From M55B127 sp034521955 (GTDB taxonomy: Bacteria > Bacillota > Halanaerobiia > Halanaerobiales > M55B127): a stretch of DNA of 64,000 nt. The notes beneath the pieces were generated by a model, which had not been told where the DNA came from, searched no databases, and worked only from the letters and a program-made list of their open reading frames with translations. Position numbers and translations under genes: made by a program. The stretch spans positions 62,001 to 126,000 of the forward strand of contig JAXHLT010000005.1 in assembly GCA_034521955.1 (NCBI GenBank). Reading direction: 5' to 3'. Below, piece after piece: positions 1-8,332 of this stretch. Within the stretch, counting starts at the first letter, position 1. Each line of letters starts with the position of its first letter.

Positions 1-250
1 TAGTTAGTTCCATTCTTTCTCTTTGCTCACCCATCGAACTTGCTGGATATATCTTTACTTCCATTTCACCATTAGACTGTGTCTCTACAATATTTTTAAA
101 AACTAGTGCTGCAGTATGTATACTAGATACCTCTGCATTACCTGGTTCTTCATGTGCCAATTTGATAATTAAAGGAGCTGCACTTACACTAATAGTTGAG
201 ATTAAGATAAAAACCATCAAAAAAGTAATTGTTCTAATTTTTTTACTCAT
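1..250 (-). CDS. TRAP transporter substrate-binding protein, N-terminal part (cut by window edge)
   Basis: Reading leftward from the ATG at 250, the frame is open to the window edge (83 codons). It starts with a signal peptide (charged MSKKIR, a hydrophobic stretch, then VSAAP). The mature start resembles DctP proteins: a KLAHEEPG-type first strand, then a helix and VKIYPASSMGEQRE, the usual 'YP-S-LG' region. DctP proteins bind organic or amino acids in the periplasm and hand them to the DctQM permease. A good Shine-Dalgarno (complement of ttacctcc) lies just upstream, and a sigma-54-type promoter lies about 80 bp upstream. The neighbouring sigma-54 activator gene (478-2116) is the likely regulator. 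The remainder of the gene and any dctQM partners lie outside the window. The ligand cannot be inferred. Confidence 0.8.
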   Translation of the reverse strand, partial: MSKKIRTITFLMVFILISTISVSAAPLIIKLAHEEPGNAEVSSIHTAALVFKNIVETQSNGEMEVKIYPASSMGEQRERMELT

Positions 251-328
251 CTACTCTTACCTCCATATTTTTTGTTTGGACTAAAGTAAAAAATTACACC
301 TCCTATTCCCCTTTTGACTATTATAAAG

Positions 329-345
329 TGCATTTTTTATGCCAA
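329..345 (-). promoter_or_regulatory. sigma-54 (-24/-12) promoter of the edge TRAP gene
   Basis: On the minus strand the sequence reads TTGGCATAAAAAATGCA. GG and GC are separated by exactly 10 bases, as in the sigma-54 consensus TGGCAC-N5-TTGC. It lies between the TRAP gene and a sigma-54 activator gene on the same strand. Match judged by eye. Confidence 0.65.
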
Positions 346-430
346 TTATCAGAAAATAAAAAATATTTATATATTTCCTATATTTATAGTGATTTATTCA
401 AAATTAATATATAAAATCTATATAAAACAA

Positions 431-461
431 AAAAATAATTCCATTAAAGCGGAATTATTTC
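431..461 (-). terminator. intrinsic terminator after the sigma-54 activator gene
   Basis: On the minus strand AAATAATTCC, an 8-base loop and GGAATTATTT form a perfect hairpin followed by a T run. It starts about 17 bases after the stop codon of the activator gene. Confidence 0.7.
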
Positions 462-477
462 CACTTATCCGGAATTA

Positions 478-2116
478 TTATTCTATATTATACTTATTGA
501 TTTTTTTATATAAAGTTGTTTTTCCTATCCCTAAACTATCTGCAGCTTTAAGTTTTCCTTTTGTGCTTCTACCATATTTATTTAATGCTTTAATTATTAG
601 ATCTTGTTCCACCTTGTTAATTTCACTTTCAAGATCATCACTAATTTCTTTCATATCAATACTGAATAATCTATTTGGCAGATTATCTATTGTTAGTAAA
701 TTAGTAGTTTCCATATTAATTGCATATTCTATAACATTTTCTAGCTCTCTTACATTACCCGGCCAATTATAATTAAGGAGTTTTTCTTTAACCTGGTCTG
801 TAATCCCCTTAATATTTTTATTTAACTTATGATTAAATTTCTTTATAAAGTGCTCTACTAATAACAAGATATCTTTATCTCTTTTTCTAAGTGGTGGTAT
901 ATATAGAGGTATAACATTTAGACGATAGTATAAATCTTCCCTAAACTTTTTATCTTTAATTAATTTTTCTAAGTTCCTGTTTGTTGCAGATATAATACGA
1001 ACATCTACATCTATCTTTTTAACTCCCCCTACTCTATAAAACTGTCTATCTTGAATAAACTTTAAAATCTTTGCCTGAAGTTGTAAGAGGCATATCTCCT
1101 ATCTCATCTAAAAATATTGTACCCTTATCTGCTATCTCAAACTTACCTGGTTTACCATCCTTTTTAGCACCTGTAAAAGAACCTGATTCATAACCAAAAA
1201 GTTCACTTTCTAATAACTCTGCTGGTATTGCAGCACAGTTTATAGATACAAAGTTTTCTTTGCTTCTTTTGCTTTCTTCATGAATTGCCCTTGCAAAGAG
1301 CTCTTTGCCTGTACCACTTTCACCTCTAATTAAAACAGAAGAACTGCTGTAAACAACTTTTTTAGCTCTATCTTTTGCATTTTTTAAAATTTTGCTTTCT
1401 CCAATTATATTGTCAAAACTTGGTTTTTTAATATCAACATAAAGGTCATTAATTATTTTTTGAATATCTTTAATACCCCTTATTGTAATTACAATACCTC
1501 TGTTTTTATTGTTCTTTTTAATGGGATTAGCACTTACAACCACTCTTTTTGAAATAGATTCATTGTTAAATATGACCTCTTTATTCCAAATCTCTTCATT
1601 AAGCTGTAAAACCTTTAAAATGGAACTGTCATTAAATATAGAATTTAGATGTTGACCTATTATAGCACTCTTTTTTACCCCGGTAATATTTTCAAACTCC
1701 TGGTTAACAAAGGTAATTAAACCCTGCAGATCAGCTACCATAATACCGGGTTTAATAGAGTCTAAAACTGAGTTTAACTGAAAAAACAGTTTTTCAGTCT
1801 CTAACTCCATCATCTTTTCAATATATTTTTCAGTTATTATATCAATTAATTGTTTTAGATAACTTTCAATCTTTTTATTATGACTCTTATTTATATTTTT
1901 ATCATCTAAATAGATAAATCCAAGCTTTCTTTTATCAATCGCAATTTCATACTTTAATAAGCTGCTTAAATTATCATCAGTAACATTTTCTGACTCAATG
2001 GTTGAAGCTATAACATTTTTGTCTTCATCAATTACAATTAATTCAGCATCAAAGATCATCTTTGTCATATTTATTAAGTTTTGTACCATCTTATCTATTT
2101 TAGATAACTTTGTCAT
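478..2116 (-). pseudogene. sigma-54-dependent transcriptional activator, split by a single-base frameshift
   Basis: Two reading frames together make one enhancer-binding protein. The first (2116 down to 1046) has an N-terminal sensory region, a PAS domain at about residues 105-210 and the start of the AAA+ domain: Walker A GESGTGKE, sigma-54 contact loop GSFTGA, Walker B FLDEIGDMPL. The frame then shifts near 1077-1082, where one extra base seems present. The other frame continues without a stop through KILKFIQDRQFYRVGG and REDLYYRLNV to WPGNVRELENV and a C-terminal Fis-type helix-turn-helix (KAADSLGIGKTTLYKKI), ending at 478. Joined, the protein would be of normal length for the family. The gene lies upstream of a sigma-54 promoter and a TRAP gene, its probable target. 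The shift may be a sequencing error or a recent inactivation. No terminator separates the two parts. Confidence 0.85.
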
Positions 2117-2178
2117 TTATGATACTCCTTTTAGTGTATGTATTAAAATAATTATATAATAATTATTAAAAAAAGCAA

Positions 2179-2256
2179 TAGTAGAGTAGGGCGACCACTT
2201 TAATGGTTGCCCCTTCATCAAACCGCACGTGCCTTATTAAGGCATACAGCTTACCA
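2179..2256 (-). mobile_element. group II intron 3'-end remnant (domains V-VI)
   Basis: The minus strand carries an AGCTGTATGCC...GGCACGTGCGGTT hairpin, resembling intron domain V (the AGCCGTAT...GTACGGTT type). It is followed by GATGAAGGGG and a second hairpin ending CGCCCTACTCTAC, as at the 3' end of bacterial group II introns. No maturase gene or 5' half is seen. The region 2117-2371 holds nothing else I recognise except a short open stretch at 2275-2370. Confidence 0.55.
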
Positions 2257-2371
2257 AAGTGTTTTAATTTGAATTTATATTTTCGCTAATCTCTGTGCAT
2301 ATTTTATTTTACGGATGCTTTCATCAGTGTAATAATTCTGACCTTTTTCTTTTGCTCTTTTTAAAATTATT

Positions 2372-3883
2372 TTACTTTTTATTTTTCTCATATTTTTTTA
2401 GTTTATCATTATTTTCGGCCGTTCTGTAAGGTGATTTTTCAGAAAATTTATCGACCTCTTTTCCTGCTTTATTCGTTTTAATCAAGGTACCAGGACCTCC
2501 TACACATCCTCCTGGACAGGCCATTCCTTCAAGTAAATAACCTTTATATTTTCCGTGTACTGCTTTAGTTAACATCTTTTTACAATCCGCTAAACCATCG
2601 GCTTTTTCAATATCAATCTCACTTCCATATTTATCTTTAAGATTAGTCCTAATTGCTTCAGCTACACCACCCGCATTGGCATAACCACGCCCATATTTTG
2701 AAGCATCTTCTATCTTTTTTTCTTTATTTATTTTAGTCAATTCAATATCAGCAGCAACAAATATTGCAGCCAGTTCTTCAAAGGTTATTACATAATCTAC
2801 ATAATCAACCACATGAGGGTCAGTAGCCTCTAATTTTTTTGAAATACAGGGACCGATAAAAACCACCTTACTCCCAGGATCTTCCTGTTTAATTGAATCA
2901 GCTGAAACTACCATTGGTGAATAAGAAGGTGATATATTATCTTTCGCCTCTTCTACATGCTTATCAGCAATATAAGTCCAGGAAGGACAGCATGAAGTTC
3001 CCAAATACTCTTTCTTATCTGGAACTTCCTCATAAAAAAGTTCTGCTTCTTCTAGTGAAGCATAATCAGCTCCAAAACTAACTTCTCTTACTTTTTCTAT
3101 TCCTAATTTCTCTAAAGCAGCAATGATCCGACCTGGTGAAGCTAAAGGACCAAACTGACCTACAAAGGAAGGAGCTATAATTGCATTAATTTTATCACCT
3201 TTTTTAAGGTCTGTTAATAATTGATAAATCATTGATTTATCAGCTATAGCACCAAAGGGACAACTAATAATACACTGCCCACAGCTTACACATTTGTCCT
3301 GATTAATGATCGCCCTATTATAATCATCACTTTCAATAGCATCCACCCCACAGGCAGCTGCACAGGGTCTTTCATAATCTACTATCGCATTATATGGACA
3401 AGCCTTTCTGCAGCGCCCACAGTTTATACATTTTTCTTGATCAATGATAGCTTGTGTTTCCCCGATGGTTATAGCATCTACGGGACAAACTATACTACAG
3501 GGATGAGCTAAACATTTTCGACAATTATTTGTAACAAAATGGGCTTTTGTCGGACATTTTTCACAGGCAAATTTTATTACTCGCACTAAGGGTTTGTAAA
3601 AAGGACTGCTTTCTTCAAGAAATTTTTTAATACTATCAGATATTAATTTATGTTCCTGACTCTCTTTATAATCTAGGCCAACTGCTAATCTAGTTCGAGC
3701 TGCTACAATAGCTCTCTCTTTGAAAATACTTGATCGGTAAGTAGGTTCTTCAGTATCAATAATATTGTAGGGGATTTTATCAAACTCTTCATATCCTTTA
3801 TCTTCTAAAGCAATTCTGGCTACTTCCTCAAAAACCATCCGCCTAATATGTGATATGTCAGTATATAAACCCTTTAATGTCAT
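2372..3883 (-). CDS. [FeFe] hydrogenase, monomeric group B-like
   Basis: This is a catalytic [FeFe] hydrogenase (2 H+ + 2 e- <-> H2). All three H-cluster signatures are visible: TSCCPSW (about 296), GPCISKK (344) and EGMACPGGCVGG (452). Before them lie a cysteine-rich stretch (C107-C133) and two 4Fe-4S ferredoxin motifs, CINCGRCRKACP (152-162) and CVSCGQCIISCP (198-209). It lacks the NuoG-like 2Fe-2S domain of clostridial HydA. The N-terminal 'EVARIALEDKG...SSIFKERAIVAARTRLA' arrangement is that of group B enzymes, whose physiological electron partner is poorly known. The start overlaps the stop of the thioredoxin-like ferredoxin gene by 4 bases, so the two are translationally coupled. The pair is bracketed by group II intron remnants. 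Confidence 0.88.
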   Translation of the reverse strand: MTLKGLYTDISHIRRMVFEEVARIALEDKGYEEFDKIPYNIIDTEEPTYRSSIFKERAIVAARTRLAVGLDYKESQEHKLISDSIKKFLEESSPFYKPLVRVIKFACEKCPTKAHFVTNNCRKCLAHPCSIVCPVDAITIGETQAIIDQEKCINCGRCRKACPYNAIVDYERPCAAACGVDAIESDDYNRAIINQDKCVSCGQCIISCPFGAIADKSMIYQLLTDLKKGDKINAIIAPSFVGQFGPLASPGRIIAALEKLGIEKVREVSFGADYASLEEAELFYEEVPDKKEYLGTSCCPSWTYIADKHVEEAKDNISPSYSPMVVSADSIKQEDPGSKVVFIGPCISKKLEATDPHVVDYVDYVITFEELAAIFVAADIELTKINKEKKIEDASKYGRGYANAGGVAEAIRTNLKDKYGSEIDIEKADGLADCKKMLTKAVHGKYKGYLLEGMACPGGCVGGPGTLIKTNKAGKEVDKFSEKSPYRTAENNDKLKKYEKNKK

Positions 3884-4122
3884 GTCTTGATCCTTTCCAT
3901 TACCTTACTCATCACAACTTCACTTTTGGCGGCTGTAATCACCTCATCATCTATTTTTACAACCGGAGATCTTTTTATATCATCACAAACATCTAAACAT
4001 TCTACTTTTTTAACTTCAATTTGTTCAGGATAGTCCTCTTTTAAGTCTTCAAGTGATTCTAAAATATTAAGTCCTCCCACCAAAGCACAGTGACTACCCA
4101 CACAAACTTCTATTTTTACCAT
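3880..4122 (-). CDS. thioredoxin-like [2Fe-2S] ferredoxin (NuoE/HoxE C-terminal type)
   Basis: An 80-residue protein with the four-cysteine pattern of thioredoxin-like 2Fe-2S ferredoxins: CVGSHC near residues 7-12 and CLDVC near 43-47. The family corresponds to the C-terminal domain of NuoE and of the small subunit of electron-bifurcating hydrogenases. It overlaps the following hydrogenase gene by ATGA, so it is probably its electron-transfer partner. It begins ATG with a GGAGGTATG-type ribosome-binding site at about 4128-4136. No flavin/NADH subunit (HydB/NuoF) is nearby, so an NADH-linked bifurcating complex is not supported here. Confidence 0.82.
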   Translation of the reverse strand: MVKIEVCVGSHCALVGGLNILESLEDLKEDYPEQIEVKKVECLDVCDDIKRSPVVKIDDEVITAAKSEVVMSKVMERIKT

Positions 4123-4253
4123 TATTCATACCTCCAGAAAATTTTTATTTTAAAACAGTTACTTAAATATTTTTAATCAAGTAAACCTTCTAAATTCTTT
4201 ACTCTTTTATATATAATTATGTAGATATTATTTAAAACCTTTATTTTAAAAGA

Positions 4254-4567
4254 ATCGAGTAGGGGAGATTTCCACTTCCCTCTCACAGAACCTTACGTAC
4301 GGATCAACGTATACGGCTCTTCCAAATATTATCCATTTCAGAACATTATCTTTTGACGAACATCAGTAAGACTCATCTCGAAACCATTCATTACCCATTA
4401 TAAAATGAGCTATCTGACATCTGGAGTTTTTCAAGCTTGTCATAGATATCCTCTTTAACTTAACCTTACAGACTCTCGATTCGTTTCTACCTTCAAGGTA
4501 ACTTAAACGCTATCCTTAACAATTAATTCAAGTACATATTAAATAAGTGCGACTGCCCGTCGCACAC
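4254..4567 (-). mobile_element. ORF-less group II intron (class C-like), about 314 nt
   Basis: On the minus strand the element begins GTGTGCGACGGGC, a group II intron 5'-end type, with an adjoining GTGCGAC/GTCGCAC hairpin. It ends with a domain V-like hairpin (GAGCCGTATACG ... CGTACGTAAGGTTC) and a domain VI-like hairpin ending CTCCCCTACTCGAT. There is no reading frame for a maturase, and at about 314 nt the RNA is shorter than a full ribozyme. It is therefore an internally deleted or non-autonomous copy. It starts directly after the rho-independent terminator of alr, the usual target of class C introns. It fills most of the 484-base gap 4123-4606. Identification is from memory of intron ends, not a covariance search. 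Confidence 0.65.
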
Positions 4568-4569
4568 AA

Positions 4570-4599
4570 AATATCCCCCACGGAAAATTAAGTGGGGGA
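4570..4599 (-). terminator. intrinsic terminator of the ornithine operon
   Basis: On the minus strand TCCCCCAC, a 10-base loop and GTGGGGGA form a perfect stem followed by TATTTTG. It lies just after the alr stop codon, and the group II intron element starts directly downstream. Confidence 0.85.
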
Positions 4600-4606
4600 A
4601 TTGATA

Positions 4607-5740
4607 TTATTTATACACTCTTGGAACTCTTTTTGTTATATCACAGGTAATTTCATAGTTTATTGTACCTATTAAATCAGCCATTTCAGTTGCAGTAATC
4701 TCTTCTGTACCCTGTTTTCCAATTAAAACTACTTCATCTCCTATATTTACATTATCAATATCTGTTATATCAACCATAAACTGATCCATACATATTCTAC
4801 CTCTAATAGGGGCTCGCTTACCATTAATTAAAACTTCTCCTTTATTAGATAGAAGTCTTGAATAACCATCAGCATAACCCATAGGTATTGTTGCAATTTT
4901 TGCTTTTTTCTTTGTAATATAGGTCGCTCCATAACTAATCCCAGTTCCCGGAGGGACTTCTTTTAAGTATACTATTTTAGCTTTCCAGCTTAATGCCGGT
5001 TTTAACTTAAAAGACTCATCAACCTCATGGGATGGTCGTAGTCCATACATCATAATACCGGGTCTTACCATATTTAATGCAAACTCGGGTAAATCAATTA
5101 TAGTAGCACTATTGGCAGCCTGTTTAATAGGTATCTCTATATCTACTTCTTTTAATTCATCAATTACAGACTTAAACTTCTCCCATTGTTTATAGGTGTA
5201 AGATTTGTCTTCTTCATCAGCTTTTGCAAAATGAGTCATGATTCCTTCAACATCAATGTTTTTAAATGAATTTACCTTCTTTATAAAATCAACTGCATTA
5301 TCTGGGAAAACACCTATTCTACCCATTCCAGTATCTATCTTTACATGTATTTTTTTAATTATATTTTTTTTTGCAGCTAATTCATTTAATCTTTCAACTG
5401 TATCTATCTTTGATACTGTAGGTATTAGATCATTTTCTATTAAAATAGGTATCTGATTAGGTAATACTTCACCTAAAATTTGAATAGGGAGCTTAAAACC
5501 ATTTTCCCTAAGTTCTTTACCTTCTTCGGGTAAAGCAACAGCTAACCGATCTGCTCCAGCTTCAAGGGCTGCTTGAGCAACAGGTATTACTCCATGGCCG
5601 TAACCATCAGCTTTTACAACAGCCATTACCTTCGTGTTTTCTGGAATATTCTTTTTTACCTGTTTTAAGTTAAACTTTATATTATCTAAATTAACTTCCG
5701 CCCAAACCGGTCTAGTCGGCTTATTATTCTTTTCCATCAT
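4607..5740 (-). CDS. alr: alanine racemase family protein (alanine or ornithine racemase)
   Basis: A PLP enzyme of the fold-III Alr family at full length (377 aa). PLP lysine K43 lies in VVKADGYGHG, the catalytic tyrosine Y270 in GISYGATY, and the C-terminal beta domain contains ICMDQFMVDIT. The start overlaps the oraE stop by 17 bases (a second ATG follows directly), so it is the last gene of the ornithine operon. Two roles fit. It may racemise L-ornithine to D-ornithine, the substrate of OraSE. Or it may convert the D-alanine released by the OrtAB thiolase to L-alanine for Ald. The sequence looks like an ordinary alanine racemase rather than the shorter clostridial Orr, which favours the second role or a broad specificity. 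It could also supply D-alanine for peptidoglycan. Confidence 0.88.
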   Translation of the reverse strand: MMEKNNKPTRPVWAEVNLDNIKFNLKQVKKNIPENTKVMAVVKADGYGHGVIPVAQAALEAGADRLAVALPEEGKELRENGFKLPIQILGEVLPNQIPILIENDLIPTVSKIDTVERLNELAAKKNIIKKIHVKIDTGMGRIGVFPDNAVDFIKKVNSFKNIDVEGIMTHFAKADEEDKSYTYKQWEKFKSVIDELKEVDIEIPIKQAANSATIIDLPEFALNMVRPGIMMYGLRPSHEVDESFKLKPALSWKAKIVYLKEVPPGTGISYGATYITKKKAKIATIPMGYADGYSRLLSNKGEVLINGKRAPIRGRICMDQFMVDITDIDNVNIGDEVVLIGKQGTEEITATEMADLIGTINYEITCDITKRVPRVYK

Positions 5741-7928
5741 AGTCCCCTCTTAGTGTTTTTACCATAAATGTTGCAACATCATCACCATGGGTTCCTCGAC
5801 CGAAACCGGCATCCATACCGGCTTTAAGTGCCATGTCATTATTAACCTGTGTACCACCAGCAATTAAGATTACATCATCCCTAATTCCTTTTTCAACACA
5901 AAGGTCACTTAGTTTTTTCATGTTTGTACGGTGAACATCATTATGACTAATTATAGTACTGATTAATATAGCATCAGCATTTGTTTCTATAGCTGCATCT
6001 ACTGCTTTTGAAATAGGTACTGAAGTACCAAGATAGGTAACATCTATACCATATTTTTCTATACCACCGTGTTTTATATCAATAATTTCTCTCATTCCTA
6101 CAGAGTGTTCATCTTTACCTACTGTAGCAGCAACTACATTAACTGGATTATCATCAACATAGCCTCTAAGTTCATCAAAAGGTAGTGATTCTTCTTTTTC
6201 AGGAATTTCTAGTTTATCAATATCTATTGAAAAGTCAACTTTACCTTTAACTTCACATAATGTTCCTTCTGCTGGCTGCATAACTTCCTTATGAATAACT
6301 TCTGGATTTTTTAGATTCATTTTCTTTGCGATCTCTACAGCAGCTACTTCAGCAACATCCTCACTTTCAGGTAAAAACATTGTGATATTTACCCAGCCGT
6401 CTCCAAGCCATTCAACCTCAGGTTTTAACTGGCTTTCTTCTCTGAACTCTTTTGTCTTTTCTAATCTTTTTTCAACATTATCATCTGGATCTAATTCATC
6501 AATAAAGTCTATTTTTTCTGGATTGTGTAATGTACATCCACCAATTAAATCACATGGTTTATCAATATCTTCCGGCAGATTATTATATCCAAAGTGGTCA
6601 CAAACCGGAGCCATATAGTCGTCATCACGCGGAACTATTGAATTAGCAGCAACTCCACCGTCTAATTTTCTAACAATTCCATCACCATTACGTTCTGGAT
6701 ATTTACCAGAATCAACAAAAAATCCTTCAGAAACTGCTTTGAAGTATCCACCGGTTTCTAAAATTTCTTCCATAAAGAGTACTGCTCTTTCTTTTAATTC
6801 TCTTGATGCTTCTTTTAGATAACCTTCATCTTTTTTAATCTCTATTAAGTCTTTTAGTCCATCCATTCCTGCAAAGGCTTGTTTTGCAGTATCAACCGCT
6901 TGAACATTAAAGTAATGCCAAGGTACATTTCTACCTTCATCAGGAGTAATTGTACTTTGTATGTCTGCAGAAGTTAACTCGGATAATAATAAGTTTAAGG
7001 TATGAGTAACTGTTGCCTCTCTTATAGAAGATTGCATATACTTAGTGTTTTGTTGTGCTCTAAACTTATATTCATCAAAAAGATCTCTTAAAGCGATTGC
7101 GTAAGGAAGGTTCATTCTTAAATCCGGTGCTGGTGCGGCAACTGGAGGTACAGTTGATAGAGAAATCTTATCTTTTGACATTCCAGATTTTACAGAAAAC
7201 AATGAATTTATTGCATGTTGTACAAATAATTCAGGCATAACCTTCCAGGCTTGACGGGCAGTAGCATTTGCATTATGTGCTCCATCAATCTGTAACATTC
7301 CTGTGCTTGACATAATATTTTTAGCCACAGCAGCATCAACAAAAGATCTATACATATTTACATTTCTATATAAGATGTTATACTGTGGATCTTGATGAGC
7401 ACCATTTACTCCTTCTTCAGCAAATAATACAGCTATTTCAGCACCGGCAACACCACTTACATAAGAGTGAAAGTTAATTGGTCTTCCAACTTCATCTTCT
7501 ATATAGTCTAGGGCTTTACGTGTAGCCCTAATCTGTTTTCTAGTAATAGGAATTCCGCCTACACCTTCTGGTGTACCTTCAATAAGTCCATCAAAGTGAC
7601 TTTGCCCAGCTGTTCTTATAACCATAATATGGTCTGCTCCATGCCAGGCTGCCATTCTCATTCTTCTAATATCATCTTCAAAACGACCGGAAGCAATCTC
7701 GGTAGTAATTACCGGTCCAGGTTGAGGATCTATATTATCAAAACTACGGGCAGCAGGTAATGGAACACTGTTTTTTAAGCCTTCAGCCATTTCCTTATAT
7801 TCAAATGATCCAATTTTTAGATTTTCTTTTTTGTTTCTCCAGGTCCAACCTTTACGACGAGGGCGATAATTTTCAATATCTTTAAGTATTTCTTTTATAT
7901 TTATTTTTTGATCTGGCTTTAATTCCAT
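5724..7928 (-). CDS. oraE: D-ornithine 4,5-aminomutase, large (B12/PLP) subunit
   Basis: OraE with OraS converts D-ornithine to (2R,4S)-2,4-diaminopentanoate by an adenosylcobalamin- and PLP-dependent 1,2-amino shift. The 734-residue length equals that of clostridial OraE. The N-terminal half is the TIM barrel. The C-terminal Rossmann domain shows the cobalamin motif DEHSVG, where the histidine coordinates cobalt, and a GGTQVNNDMA stretch near the end. The gene starts on the last base of the oraS stop (TAATG), which indicates coupled 1:1 synthesis. It is followed by alr with a 17-base overlap. There is no truncation or odd codon use. Confidence 0.95.
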   Translation of the reverse strand: MELKPDQKINIKEILKDIENYRPRRKGWTWRNKKENLKIGSFEYKEMAEGLKNSVPLPAARSFDNIDPQPGPVITTEIASGRFEDDIRRMRMAAWHGADHIMVIRTAGQSHFDGLIEGTPEGVGGIPITRKQIRATRKALDYIEDEVGRPINFHSYVSGVAGAEIAVLFAEEGVNGAHQDPQYNILYRNVNMYRSFVDAAVAKNIMSSTGMLQIDGAHNANATARQAWKVMPELFVQHAINSLFSVKSGMSKDKISLSTVPPVAAPAPDLRMNLPYAIALRDLFDEYKFRAQQNTKYMQSSIREATVTHTLNLLLSELTSADIQSTITPDEGRNVPWHYFNVQAVDTAKQAFAGMDGLKDLIEIKKDEGYLKEASRELKERAVLFMEEILETGGYFKAVSEGFFVDSGKYPERNGDGIVRKLDGGVAANSIVPRDDDYMAPVCDHFGYNNLPEDIDKPCDLIGGCTLHNPEKIDFIDELDPDDNVEKRLEKTKEFREESQLKPEVEWLGDGWVNITMFLPESEDVAEVAAVEIAKKMNLKNPEVIHKEVMQPAEGTLCEVKGKVDFSIDIDKLEIPEKEESLPFDELRGYVDDNPVNVVAATVGKDEHSVGMREIIDIKHGGIEKYGIDVTYLGTSVPISKAVDAAIETNADAILISTIISHNDVHRTNMKKLSDLCVEKGIRDDVILIAGGTQVNNDMALKAGMDAGFGRGTHGDDVATFMVKTLRGDYDGKE

Positions 7929-8302
7929 TATTTTTCACCCCCATCAAATAAAGCTTGTAGTTGTTTTTTATTATATTTTTCATTTCCTATATCTAATCCA
8001 ACTTCTTTAATAGGTCTGTCTTCTTTTTGAGCAAGCTTATATACAACATGTCCTGCTCCTTTGCCTAAAAGATTAGCTTTAACTACTTCATTAACGATTG
8101 CTTTTGCATCAACACTATTAAAACCCATTCTTAGTAAGACAGATCTTTCTATAGAAGCTGAGGTATGTGTTTTTGCAAGGTCAATAAGTGGATCAACTAT
8201 TTCTTCTGTTAGATCCCAAAACTTTTCTTTTAACTCTTTATCAGATAAATTTTTTAGATGAGTTCTTCGTTTTTCAAAATCATCTTCTCTTTTAATCGGC
8301 AT
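7928..8302 (-). CDS. oraS: D-ornithine 4,5-aminomutase, small subunit
   Basis: The small helical partner of OraE (124 aa; family about 120). It begins MPIKREDDFEKRRTHLKNLSD, and the conserved DPLIDLAKTHTSASIERSVL stretch is typical of OraS. It sits 30 bases after the MutL-like reactivase gene and overlaps oraE by one base. In the characterised enzyme the subunits form an alpha2beta2 tetramer in which OraS helps position the OraE barrel. Start: ATG preceded by a GAAGGGAAG-type ribosome-binding site. Confidence 0.93.
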   Translation of the reverse strand: MPIKREDDFEKRRTHLKNLSDKELKEKFWDLTEEIVDPLIDLAKTHTSASIERSVLLRMGFNSVDAKAIVNEVVKANLLGKGAGHVVYKLAQKEDRPIKEVGLDIGNEKYNKKQLQALFDGGEK

Positions 8303-8332
8303 CTGACCACTTCCCTTCTTAATAAAAATAAT

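Noticed and set aside
314..772. Plus-strand frame of 152 codons
   Set aside because: It runs antisense to the sigma-54 activator gene and an AT-rich gap, with low-complexity Ile/Tyr content.
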